Source of the DNA: Actinocatenispora rupis
GTDB taxonomy: Bacteria > Actinomycetota > Actinomycetes > Mycobacteriales > Micromonosporaceae
Direction of reading: 5' to 3'
Length of the DNA: 64,000 nt
Assembly: GCF_016861975.1 (NCBI RefSeq)
Contig: NZ_BOMB01000038.1
Location: 80,988-144,987, forward strand
Below, piece after piece: positions 1 to 8,144 of this stretch. The notes beneath the pieces were generated by a model. That model saw nothing but the letters and a program-made list of their open reading frames with translations. It made no database searches and was not told where the DNA came from. The stretch's first letter is position 1, and every line of letters starts with the position of its first letter. Both the position numbers and the translations under genes were made by a program.

Positions 1-638
1 CCGAGGGCGAGGACCTTGGCGTGCCCCGCCTTCGTCTTCTGCCGCATGATGGCCGGCGCCCACTGCTTGAGCTGCTCCCAGGACTCGGGGCCGGCGGCCG
101 GCAGCCCGGCCTTCTCGAACAGCGTGCGGTTGAAGTAGTACAGCGGGGTGCTCCGGGCGAACGGCAGCCACCAGAGCTTGCCCTGCACCGTACCTTCCTG
201 GATGAACTGGTCGATGTAGTTCTCCGGCCGCAGCTCGTCGTCGAAGTACGCGTCGAACGGTTCCAGCGCGTCGGCCAGGTGCATCTTCCGCCACGTGATC
301 TCGCTCAACAGCACCAGATCGGGGATCTGCCGGGCGACGATCGCGGTGGCGAGCTTCTGCATGGTCCGCTCGTAGCTGCCCTGGAACTGCAGCTCGACGA
401 AGACGTCCGACTGCGACTGGTTGAACTTCGTCGTCAGCTCGGTCAGTACCGCCATGTTCGCGCCGCCCATCGAGTGCCAGAACACCAGATGGGCCCGCTT
501 CCTGTACGCCGCCGGCACCGTACCGACCGTCTGCTGGAACGCGCCGCTGCCGCAGCCGGCCAGCGCCGCCACACCACCGAGGCCGGCCGCGGCGAGCAGG
601 CCGCGCCTGCTCCACCCGCGCATGTCACCCCCGCTCAT
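1..638 (-). CDS. Sugar ABC transporter substrate-binding lipoprotein, UgpB-like (3' end outside window)
   Basis: Extracellular solute-binding protein of a carbohydrate or glycerol-phosphate ABC importer. The N-terminus has a twin-Arg-like start (RGWSRRG), a hydrophobic stretch and a lipobox (LAGC), so it should be a lipid-anchored, possibly Tat-exported protein. The mature start, with FWHSMGG followed by FNQSQSDV and QGSYERTM, resembles UgpB-type binding proteins. The chosen ATG at 638 has GGAGGAG about 6 nt upstream; an in-frame ATG at 623 is an alternative. Two permease genes lie upstream on the same strand. The stop is beyond base 1, so about 212 residues are visible. Seen: signal, lipobox, fold similarity. 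Inferred: the substrate, which cannot be named. Confidence 0.88.
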   Translation of the reverse strand, partial: MSGGDMRGWSRRGLLAAAGLGGVAALAGCGSGAFQQTVGTVPAAYRKRAHLVFWHSMGGANMAVLTELTTKFNQSQSDVFVELQFQGSYERTMQKLATAIVARQIPDLVLLSEITWRKMHLADALEPFDAYFDDELRPENYIDQFIQEGTVQGKLWWLPFARSTPLYYFNRTLFEKAGLPAAGPESWEQLKQWAPAIMRQKTKAGHAKVLAL

Positions 639-796
639 GCGTACTCCTCCACCGTCGGAGCACCCGTGCGGCGCGACACCGCGCCATGCCCATGATTCGC
701 TCGCTCGCGCCGCCTCATGCGCGTTCCTCCTTCGTCGGAACGCTCATGAGGCACGACAGCGCAATGCCCTTGATTCGCTCGCTCGCGCTCGCTCAT
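635..796 (-). CDS. Small repeat-derived ORF (53 aa) between permease and binding protein
   Basis: This reading frame starts 1 nt after the upstream permease stop and ends in a TGA that overlaps the ATG of the binding-protein gene (ATGA). Its two halves are imperfect copies: RERANQGHCAVV near residue 4 and RERANHGHGAVS near residue 30. The DNA is a tandem duplication of about 75 bp that also duplicates the Shine-Dalgarno region. The internal Met at the start of the second half has its own GGAGG. I do not recognise the product. It may be a translational-coupling leader or a non-functional by-product of a dispersed repeat. Whether it is translated is unknown. Confidence 0.4.
   Translation of the reverse strand: MSERERANQGHCAVVPHERSDEGGTRMRRRERANHGHGAVSRRTGAPTVEEYA
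639..790. repeat. Imperfect tandem duplication of about 75 bp
   Basis: Two units share TCATGCG, a CTCCT core, the series GCGCGACA/GGCACGACA and ATTCGCTCGCTCGCGC. Unit one is about 635-706 and unit two about 713-787. Read on the minus strand, each unit carries a ribosome binding site followed by ATG. Similar AGCGAGCGA/AGCGAAGCGA-rich DNA occurs near 20970-21080 and at the right edge of the window, which suggests a dispersed repeat family. Confidence 0.7.
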
Positions 797-797
797 G

Positions 798-1613
798 TCA
801 GCCCTTCGTCGCGCCGGCGGTGAGCCCGGCGATGATCTGCCGCTGGGCGATGAAGAACACGACCAGCACCGGCACCACGATGAACACGGCGGAGGCCATG
901 ACGGCGCCCCAGTTCGTGAAGCCCTCGGAGTCCTGGATCATCAGCATTCCGACCGGCAGGGTGCGCATCGAGTCGGTACTCGTGGACACCAGCGGCCAGA
1001 CGAAGTCGTTCCACTTCTCCACCACGGCCACCACGATCACGGTGACGACCATCGGGCGCGACATCGGCAGCACGACGTTCCACAACACGCGCAGGTGGTT
1101 CGCGCCGTCGACCTTCGCCGCCTCGGTCACCTCGTGCGGCAGCGTCATCATGTGCTGCCGCAACAGGAACATCGCGAACACCGAGCCGACACCCGGCACG
1201 ATGATCCCCGCGTACGTGTTGACCCAGCCGAGCGCCGCGATGGTCAGGAAGTTCGGCATGAGTACGACGGTGCCGGGCACCATCATGGCGCCGAGGAACA
1301 GCATGAACACCAGGTTCTTGGCGGGGAACCGGAGGAACGCGAACGCGTACGAGGACAGGATCGCCACGCACACCTGGATCAGCGCGCCGAGCAGCGTCAC
1401 GATGACCGAGTTCTTGTACAGCGTGGCGAACGGCGCGGACGCCCAGCTGTCGACGTAGTTCTGCCACTCCACCGACGTCGGGAACCACTGGAACTGGAAG
1501 ATCTTGTCCGGGCTCGTGACCGACGTGGTGAGCAGCCAGTAGATCGGCACGAACGCGCACACCAGGACGACGACGAGCCCCACGTACTTGAGGGTGGTGG
1601 TCAGCGGCTTCAT
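798..1613 (-). CDS. Sugar ABC transporter permease, MalG-type
   Basis: Second inner-membrane permease of a carbohydrate ABC importer (271 aa). Six membrane segments are visible. The cytoplasmic EAA-type loop reads EVTEAAKVDGANHLRVLW, the docking site for the ATPase, and is typical of MalG/UgpE/AraQ proteins. The ATG at 1613 overlaps the TGA of the first permease (ATGA), so the two are translationally coupled. No ATPase gene is present in the operon as far as it is seen. The MsiK-like ATPase at 16776-17867 is the obvious candidate partner. Confidence 0.93.
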   Translation of the reverse strand: MKPLTTTLKYVGLVVVLVCAFVPIYWLLTTSVTSPDKIFQFQWFPTSVEWQNYVDSWASAPFATLYKNSVIVTLLGALIQVCVAILSSYAFAFLRFPAKNLVFMLFLGAMMVPGTVVLMPNFLTIAALGWVNTYAGIIVPGVGSVFAMFLLRQHMMTLPHEVTEAAKVDGANHLRVLWNVVLPMSRPMVVTVIVVAVVEKWNDFVWPLVSTSTDSMRTLPVGMLMIQDSEGFTNWGAVMASAVFIVVPVLVVFFIAQRQIIAGLTAGATKG

Positions 1614-2566
1614 CGGTAGTGCACCCTCCGCTCCATGAACCGGGCCTGCGCGGCGGTGATCGCGATCAGGATCACGAACATCACGAGCGCGCCCGCGCCC
1701 GCGTGGCCGGCGTCGAGTGCCTGGAAGGCCTGCTTGTAGATGTACCAGGAGATCGTCGTGGTGGCGTCGCCCGGACCGCCGTTGGTCATGATGGCGATGA
1801 CGTCGAACGCCTGGAACGTGCCGACGATCGTCACCACCGTCACGAAGAACGTCACCGGCGACAGCAGCGGCAGCGTGATCCGCCGGAACAGCGTCCACGG
1901 GCCGGCGCCGTCGAGCCGGGCCGCCTCGTACAGGTCGGTGGGCATGCCCTGGAGGCCAGCCATGTAGACGACGGCGACGAAGCCGATGTTCTTCCACAGG
2001 TACACGAGGACGAGGCCCCACATGGCCCAGCTGGAGTCCGTCATCCACGCCGGGCCGGCGATCCCGACCTTCTCCAGGACGACCTTCATCAGGCCGATCT
2101 GCGGGTCGAAGATGAACAACCAGACGGTACCCATGGCGACGCCGCTGAGGATGTGCGGCGCGAACGACACCGTACGGACCAGGTTGCGGCCGACGAGCTT
2201 CTGGTTCAGCAGCATCGCGACGGCCAGCCCGGCGATCAGGCAGCCGATCACGACCGCGCCGGAGAACAGCACGGTGCGGCCGAGTACCGCCCAGAAGTCG
2301 GGGTCGCCGAACATGTCGGCGTAGTTGGCCAGCCCCACGAACGGGATCGTCGGCGACAGCATGTCCCAGCTCGTCAGGCTGAGATAGCCGTTGAAGACGA
2401 TCGGCCAGTACGCGAAGACGGCGAGGAGCACCGCGTTCGGCGCGATGAACGCGAGGAACAGCAGGTACTCCCGGCGGCGACGGCGGCGCGGGCTCGCCGG
2501 CGTGCCGCGGGTCGGGGGATCAGCGGCGTCGGCCGGTGCCGCCGACGAACGATCGGTGACGGTCAA
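1610..2566 (-). CDS. Sugar ABC transporter permease, MalF-type
   Basis: First permease of the importer (318 aa from a TTG start). An N-terminal basic run (PRRRRRR) precedes the first of six membrane helices. The EAA loop is DLYEAARLDGAGPWTLF. The TTG start at 2566 was chosen because GAGGAG lies 8 nt upstream and because it gives the normal family length; earlier in-frame codons would add about 47 residues unlike the family. It is the promoter-proximal gene of the operon and overlaps the next permease by 4 nt. Confidence 0.9.
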   Translation of the reverse strand: MTVTDRSSAAPADAADPPTRGTPASPRRRRRREYLLFLAFIAPNAVLLAVFAYWPIVFNGYLSLTSWDMLSPTIPFVGLANYADMFGDPDFWAVLGRTVLFSGAVVIGCLIAGLAVAMLLNQKLVGRNLVRTVSFAPHILSGVAMGTVWLFIFDPQIGLMKVVLEKVGIAGPAWMTDSSWAMWGLVLVYLWKNIGFVAVVYMAGLQGMPTDLYEAARLDGAGPWTLFRRITLPLLSPVTFFVTVVTIVGTFQAFDVIAIMTNGGPGDATTTISWYIYKQAFQALDAGHAGAGALVMFVILIAITAAQARFMERRVHYR

Positions 2567-2652
2567 AGGCGCTACTCCTCGCAGGCAGGCCGCACGACGG
2601 GCGGGACGACCCGGCACACCGTCGGGGCGCCGACGATGAGAATTCGATGAAG

Positions 2653-2722
2653 ATTTCGGTGAACAGTAGATGTCCAGCAGGTGAACGCGCAATACCTTCG
2701 CGTCCACCTAGATCACCGAAAA
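2653..2722. promoter_or_regulatory. Candidate operator/promoter region of the sugar importer
   Basis: A 9-bp inverted repeat, TTTCGGTGA near 2654-2662 and TCACCGAAA at 2713-2721, flanks the likely promoter of the importer. On the minus strand TTGCGC and TACTGT lie between the arms with about 18 bp spacing. The arms could bind a LacI, GntR or ROK repressor as a loop or tandem operator. No regulator gene lies next to it. The repeat is seen; its role is inferred. Confidence 0.4.
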
Positions 2723-2775
2723 TGTTCGCCACCGACGGTGCCCGCACCACCACCCGGTACTCGTGAAGGCGCAGG

Positions 2776-4056
2776 TCAGCGCCCCGGCAGCCGATACACC
2801 GACAGCGTGCAGTTGTCGTGGTGCACGTCCTCGACCGACGCCAGCAATACCAGCCCGCCATCCGCCGCCTGGAACCAGCCCGGCGCGGTGCCCCGAAACC
2901 GCCCGGACCGGTCGAGCAGTACCGGGCCGGCCGGTCCGCAGCCGAACACCACGCCACCCGCAACGCTCTTCGGCACGTACGCCATCCGGCGCGCGGGGCG
3001 GCCGACCGTCGCCGGACCGTCCGGCTGGAGGTCGATCGCGCGCAGCGAGTGCCGTTCCACGGTCGGGTTCGCGCCCGTCCTCGTGTCGCACAGGAGCGCG
3101 GTGGGGCCGTCGTACCAGCAGTTGTCGACGCCGCCGCCGAGCGCGGCCAGCCGCCGGCCGCTCCGCGCGTCCACCAGCACCGTGCCCTGCCCGTGGGCCG
3201 CGTCGACCACGACGGTGCCGGCGCCGCCCGCATCCGCCCCGGCCCGCGTGACCTGGCCGCCCAGCGCCCACCGCCGCCTTCCGGTATGCGCGTCGAGCGC
3301 CACCACCGTCGCCGGCGGCTCGTCGTCCATCGAGTACGGCAGGTGGCGGCGGTAGGTGAGTACGGTGTCGCCGACGACCCGATCCGGCGCCACGCCCGGC
3401 GCGCGCCACAGCTCGTGCCCGTCGCGCGCGGACAGCGCGATCGTCGTCTCGGCGCGTACGTCGTCGTCATCGCCGTACGTCGTCGCATCGAGAAGCACGG
3501 TCCGTTCGTCGGCGGCGAACACGTCCGCGCCGAAGGCGCCGTACCGGCCGGTGGGTACGGACCAGCGCCGGTGGCCATCCCGCGCGGACAGCGCGGCGAG
3601 TCCCAGCTCGCCACCGTCGTCGTCGCCGTAATCCAGGAAGACGGTGTCACGGTTCAGCACCGGTGGGAGTGTGCCCATCCGGTACGTGGCGCTCGCCGTC
3701 CCGGGCACCCGGTCGCCGGTCGAGCGCGACCACCGCGACACCCCGGTACGCACGTCCGCGACGACCACACGCAGGTGATCACCCGCGGCGGCGTCGCCCT
3801 CGTACGCGAGGGTCCCGCCGGACATCGTGACCGTGTCCAGGCGGTCCAGCGCGTACCGCCGGGAGACGGGTGCCGCGCCGCTGACCTGCCGGCGCCACAA
3901 CGGCTTCCCGAGTGAAACGGGCGTCGGTCGCGCGCTCGACCGCGCTGCCGCCGGTGTCGCCGATCCGGACGGCCGCGCCGCCGCCCGGTCACCGGCGCAG
4001 CCGGACAGCCCCACCGTCAGCACACCCGCGACCGCTGCCGCGACCAGACCCCGCAC
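2776..4056 (-). CDS. PQQ-like beta-propeller lipoprotein
   Basis: Predicted exported lipoprotein of 426 aa. The first 20 residues form a signal with lipobox LSGC, followed by an Ala/Pro/Ser-rich linker to about residue 50. The rest has repeated blade-like motifs such as ALSARDGHRRW, ALSARDGHELW, ALDAHTGRRRW and LVDARSGRR, typical of PQQ_2/WD-like beta-propellers. No catalytic signature for a quinoprotein dehydrogenase is visible, so a binding or scaffolding role is more likely. It is separated from the sugar operon by about 210 bp and from the ABC exporter by about 95 bp, so it may be its own unit. Confidence 0.8.
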   Translation of the reverse strand: MRGLVAAAVAGVLTVGLSGCAGDRAAARPSGSATPAAARSSARPTPVSLGKPLWRRQVSGAAPVSRRYALDRLDTVTMSGGTLAYEGDAAAGDHLRVVVADVRTGVSRWSRSTGDRVPGTASATYRMGTLPPVLNRDTVFLDYGDDDGGELGLAALSARDGHRRWSVPTGRYGAFGADVFAADERTVLLDATTYGDDDDVRAETTIALSARDGHELWRAPGVAPDRVVGDTVLTYRRHLPYSMDDEPPATVVALDAHTGRRRWALGGQVTRAGADAGGAGTVVVDAAHGQGTVLVDARSGRRLAALGGGVDNCWYDGPTALLCDTRTGANPTVERHSLRAIDLQPDGPATVGRPARRMAYVPKSVAGGVVFGCGPAGPVLLDRSGRFRGTAPGWFQAADGGLVLLASVEDVHHDNCTLSVYRLPGR

Positions 4057-4150
4057 CCGGCCTCCCCCGCCCGCCGGACCGCCCCGCGCGGCCCCGGCGG
4101 GACACGATAGGGGGTGCCCGCATCCGTACTGGTCGCGCGGATGTCGGCGG

Positions 4151-7100
4151 TCAGTCGGGGACGGGGGTGGCGTGGCCGGCGCGGAAGACCTCCCACTGCC
4201 GGGCGTACGTGCCGTCGGCGGCGAGCAGGTCGGCGTGCGTACCGGTCTCGACGACGCGGCCGTGGTCGAGTACGACGATGCGGTCGGCGCGGGCGGCGGT
4301 GGTGAGCCGGTGTGCCACGACGAGCGTGGTTCGCTTGCCCACCAAGCGTTCCGTGGCGCGGGTGACGTCGGCCTCGGTGGCCAGGTCGAGCGCGGCGGTC
4401 GCCTCGTCCATGACGAGGATGTCCGGCTCGACGAGCTGCGCGCGGGCGAGCGCGAGGAGCTGCCGCTGACCGCTGGACAGGTTCCGGCCGCGTTCGGCGA
4501 CCTCGTGGTGGTAGCCGCCGTCGAGGCGCGCGATCATGTCGTGCGCGCCGACCGCCCGCGCCGCGGCCTCCACCTCAGCGTTCGTCGCCTCCGGCCGGCC
4601 GTACGCGATGGTGTCGCGCACGGTCCCCGGGAACAGGTACGCCTCCTGCGGGACGACACCCATCCGGTGCCGGTACCCGGCGAGGTCGTACCGGCGGATG
4701 TCGACGCCGTCGACGCGGACCTCGCCGCCGGTGACGTCGTAGTACCGGGAGACGAGTTTGACCAGGGTGGACTTGCCGGCGCCGGTCTCGCCGACCACGG
4801 CGACGGTCTCGCCCGGCGCGACCCGGAGGTCCACATCGGACAGTGCGAGCCCGGATCCCTTGCGGGACAGGCCGTCCCGGTCGGCTTCATCGGCGCCGAG
4901 CGCGGCCGGGTCGCCGGACTCGGGGTCGTGCGAGCCCGCGCCGTACCCGAAGGACACGCCGTCGAACACGATCTCGCCGCGCAACCGCGCCGGTACGGGC
5001 ACCGGGTCGGTCGCCTCCGGCGTGCTCGTCGGCGTACGGAGCAGGTCGCGGATCCGGCGCAACCCCACCGCCGCCTGCTGGTACCCGTCGAAGACCTGGG
5101 AGAGCTGCTGCACCGGGGCGAAGAACATGTCGATGTACAGCAGGTACGCGATGAGCGCGCCGGCGGTGAGCTTGTCGTCGTGCACCAGCTGGCTGCCGAC
5201 GATGAGCGCCAGCGCCGACGCCACCGTCGACAGGAACTGCACGAACGGGAAGTACGTGGCGATGTAGCGCTGCGCCCGGGTCCGCGTCACCCGGTAGTCG
5301 TCGCTGCGCGCCGAGAACCGCGCCCGGTTGTGCCCCTCCCGCCGGTACGCCTGCGCCACGCGCATCCCGGCCACGTTCTCCTGCAGGTCGGCGTTGACGA
5401 TGCCGACCTTCTCCCGCGCCTCGTTGTACGCCTTCGACGAGCGGGCCCGGAAGATCAGCGTGGCCACCACCATGATGGGCAGCACGCTGCACACCACGAG
5501 CCCGAGTTCGATGTTCAGGTACAGCAGGGCGCCGAGGATGCCGAAGAACGTCAGTACCGAGACGAACGCCTGGATCAGCCCGGTCTGCAGGAACGACGAG
5601 AACGCGTCGACGTCCGTCGTCATCCGGGTCATGATCCGGCCGGACATCTCCTTCTCGTAGTAGTCCAGGCCGAGCCGTTGCAGGTGCGCGAACGACTTGA
5701 CGCGCAGCGAGTAGAGCAGCCGTTCGCCGGTACGGCCGGTGATCCGGGTCTGTCCTATCTGGACGATCCAGTCGACCGCGACGACCGCCAGGCCGAGCAG
5801 CGAGACGGCGACGATGACGCCCATCGCGGCCTTCTGCACCCCGTTGTCCACCCCGGAACGGATCAGCGCCGGCAGGATCAGCGTCGCCGCCGCGTCCGCC
5901 GCGACCAGCAGCAGCGCCAGTACGAACGGCGTGACCATCGGGCGCAGCAGGCTGGTGAGCGTGAAGTTCCGGTCCGACCGGCGCACCGTGGCCTCGTCCA
6001 CGTCCGGCGTGTCCGTGGCCGCCGGCAGCGCGGCGACCTGCGCGAGCAGTTCCGGGGTGGGCGGCATGCTCGCCAGCGCGCCGCCCATCGGCCCCATGCC
6101 GCGACCGCCGCCGCCACCCGGCCGGGCACCGCGCGGCAGCCCCGTCCCGTCTCCCGCCACCGCCTGGTACGCGTCGGCCGGCGCACGGTCGTCCGCCCAC
6201 AGCCGCGCCGTCGTACCGTCGGGGTTGCGGGCGTCCACAGTGGACTCGTCGACGGGCAGCTCGCCGGCGTCGATGCCCTCCGCGTCGTCGCCCGGCCCGG
6301 ACAGCAGCAGCGTGTACAGCGGGCAGCGCTCCGCCAGCTCCTCCTCCGTACCGACGTCGACGACGCGGCCCTCGTCGAGGACGGCGATCCGGTCGGCCAG
6401 CGCCAGCGTCGACCGGCGGTGCGCGATGAGCAGCGTGGTACGCCCGGCCATCACGCGCGCCAGCGTCTGGTGGATCTCCGCCTCGATCCGCGCGTCCACC
6501 GCAGACGTCGCATCGTCCAGTACGAGGATGCGCGGGTCGGTGATCAGCGCCCGGGCCAGCGCCACCCGTTGCCGCTGCCCGCCGGACAGGGTCAGGCCCT
6601 TCTCCCCGAGCATCGTGTCGTACCCGTCGGGCAGCGCCATGATGAACTCGTGCGCCTCCGCGGCCCTCGCCGCCGCGACGATCTGCTCCTCGGTGGCGTC
6701 CGGCCGGCCGTACGCGATGTTGGCGGCGACGGACTCGGAGAACAGGAAGCTGTCCTCCATCACCATGCCGATCGAGGCGCGCAGCGAGTCGATGGTCAGC
6801 TCGCGGACGTCCCGGCCGGCGACCCGCACTGCCCCACCCTGTACGTCGTAGAACCGGGGCAGCAGCAGCGACACCGTCGACTTGCCCGAACCGGACGCGC
6901 CGACCAGCGCGATCGTCTCGCCCGGCCGCGCGGTCAGCGTCATCCCGCGCAGTACCGGCGACGACGGCACGTACCCGAAGGTCACGTCGTCGAACTCGAC
7001 CGTCGGCGTCCGGTCGTCCGGTACGTCGACGGCGTCGGGGGCCTCGGTGACCAGCGGCCGCGAGTCGACCACCTCGAACACCCGGATCACGCTGGCGCGC

Positions 7101-8068
7101 GCCTGCTGCCCGATCGTCAGCAGCCCGGACAGCATCCGCACCGGGCCGATCAGCTGCGCCAGGTACGACGAGAACGCGAGGAACGTACCGAGAGTGATCT
7201 GGTGGTTGATCGCCAGCCACCCGCCGAGCGCGAGGACGCCGACCTGGCCGAGCGCCGGGATCGCCTGCAGTGCCGGGTTGTACCGGCTGTTCAGCCGTAC
7301 GGCGCGCAGCCGCGACGCGAAGAGTCGCCGGGCCACCGCCGACAGCTTGCCGAGTTCCTGGTCCTCCTGGCCGAAGCCCTTCACCACCCGTACGCCGGTG
7401 ACGGCGTCGTCGACGACCGCGGCGACCGCGGCCGCCTGCTGCTGCGCCTCCCAGGTGGCGGGGAACAGCCGCTTGCGCGCGCGGGTCGCGATCCACCACA
7501 GGCCGGGGCCGACGGCGAGCGCGATCAGGGTCAGCAGCGGCGACAGCGTGAGCATGATGACCAGCGACATCACGAACAGCAGCGCGTTGCCCAGCATGAT
7601 CGGGACCATCCCGAGCAGGCCCTGCACCATCGTGATGTCCGAGGTGGCGCGGCCGACGACCTGACCGGTCTGCAACTCGTCCTGGCGGGCGCCGTCCAGG
7701 TTCGACAGCGCGGTGAAGATGTCGTTGCGCATGTCGTGCTGGACGTCCAGCGCCAGCCGCCCGCCGTGGTACCGCCGCATGAACGCCGTCACGTACGTGA
7801 GGACGGCGGCGAGGATGAGCAGCGCCGCCAACGGCAGCAACGGCATCTTCGTACTGAGGATCGCGTCGTCCACGATCGCCCGCTGGATCAGCGGCACGAC
7901 CGCGGTCACCGCCATGCCGGCCACGGACGCGCCGAACGCCAGCACCACCCGCGACTTGTACCGCCAGCAGTAGCTCAGGAGGCGCCGGAGCCAGCCGGGA
8001 CCGTCCGTACCGACATCGACCGGTGTCACCGGCCCGGTCCGTACGTCCGGTTCCCGCGTGCTCGTCAT
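4151..8068 (-). CDS. Fused two-half ABC multidrug-type exporter
   Basis: One polypeptide of 1305 aa with the order TMD1-NBD1-linker-TMD2-NBD2, a heterodimeric type I exporter in fused form. NBD1 has Walker A GASGSGKST near 393 and signature LSGGQRQR near 496, but a Walker B ending LDDATSAVD near 516, where the catalytic Glu is Asp. NBD2 has Walker A GETGAGKST near 1098, a variant signature LSSGQRQ near 1197 and a normal LDEATAALD. This matches exporters with one degenerate and one consensus ATP site. The linker at about 590-660 is Gly/Pro-rich. ATG 8068 was chosen over GTG 8107 because a TAGCGT box sits at the upstream GTG and GAGGAG precedes the ATG. It is downstream of the MFS exporter; the substrate is unknown. 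Confidence 0.93.
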   Translation of the reverse strand: MTSTREPDVRTGPVTPVDVGTDGPGWLRRLLSYCWRYKSRVVLAFGASVAGMAVTAVVPLIQRAIVDDAILSTKMPLLPLAALLILAAVLTYVTAFMRRYHGGRLALDVQHDMRNDIFTALSNLDGARQDELQTGQVVGRATSDITMVQGLLGMVPIMLGNALLFVMSLVIMLTLSPLLTLIALAVGPGLWWIATRARKRLFPATWEAQQQAAAVAAVVDDAVTGVRVVKGFGQEDQELGKLSAVARRLFASRLRAVRLNSRYNPALQAIPALGQVGVLALGGWLAINHQITLGTFLAFSSYLAQLIGPVRMLSGLLTIGQQARASVIRVFEVVDSRPLVTEAPDAVDVPDDRTPTVEFDDVTFGYVPSSPVLRGMTLTARPGETIALVGASGSGKSTVSLLLPRFYDVQGGAVRVAGRDVRELTIDSLRASIGMVMEDSFLFSESVAANIAYGRPDATEEQIVAAARAAEAHEFIMALPDGYDTMLGEKGLTLSGGQRQRVALARALITDPRILVLDDATSAVDARIEAEIHQTLARVMAGRTTLLIAHRRSTLALADRIAVLDEGRVVDVGTEEELAERCPLYTLLLSGPGDDAEGIDAGELPVDESTVDARNPDGTTARLWADDRAPADAYQAVAGDGTGLPRGARPGGGGGRGMGPMGGALASMPPTPELLAQVAALPAATDTPDVDEATVRRSDRNFTLTSLLRPMVTPFVLALLLVAADAAATLILPALIRSGVDNGVQKAAMGVIVAVSLLGLAVVAVDWIVQIGQTRITGRTGERLLYSLRVKSFAHLQRLGLDYYEKEMSGRIMTRMTTDVDAFSSFLQTGLIQAFVSVLTFFGILGALLYLNIELGLVVCSVLPIMVVATLIFRARSSKAYNEAREKVGIVNADLQENVAGMRVAQAYRREGHNRARFSARSDDYRVTRTRAQRYIATYFPFVQFLSTVASALALIVGSQLVHDDKLTAGALIAYLLYIDMFFAPVQQLSQVFDGYQQAAVGLRRIRDLLRTPTSTPEATDPVPVPARLRGEIVFDGVSFGYGAGSHDPESGDPAALGADEADRDGLSRKGSGLALSDVDLRVAPGETVAVVGETGAGKSTLVKLVSRYYDVTGGEVRVDGVDIRRYDLAGYRHRMGVVPQEAYLFPGTVRDTIAYGRPEATNAEVEAAARAVGAHDMIARLDGGYHHEVAERGRNLSSGQRQLLALARAQLVEPDILVMDEATAALDLATEADVTRATERLVGKRTTLVVAHRLTTAARADRIVVLDHGRVVETGTHADLLAADGTYARQWEVFRAGHATPVPD

Positions 8069-8144
8069 CTGGCCACCAGCTCCTCGGCGTCGTCGGCGCA
8101 CCCCCACGCTAATACGGAGTCTGACTCATGATCTACGTTGGGAC

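Noticed and set aside
421..1458. 345-codon plus-strand frame
   Set aside because: It is antisense to the binding protein and permease genes, which have clear family motifs and ribosome binding sites.
3827..8131. A 1434-codon plus-strand open frame
   Set aside because: It is antisense to the fused ABC exporter, whose motifs are unmistakable. Its translation is a low-complexity Arg/His/Asp/Val mix typical of GC-rich shadows.
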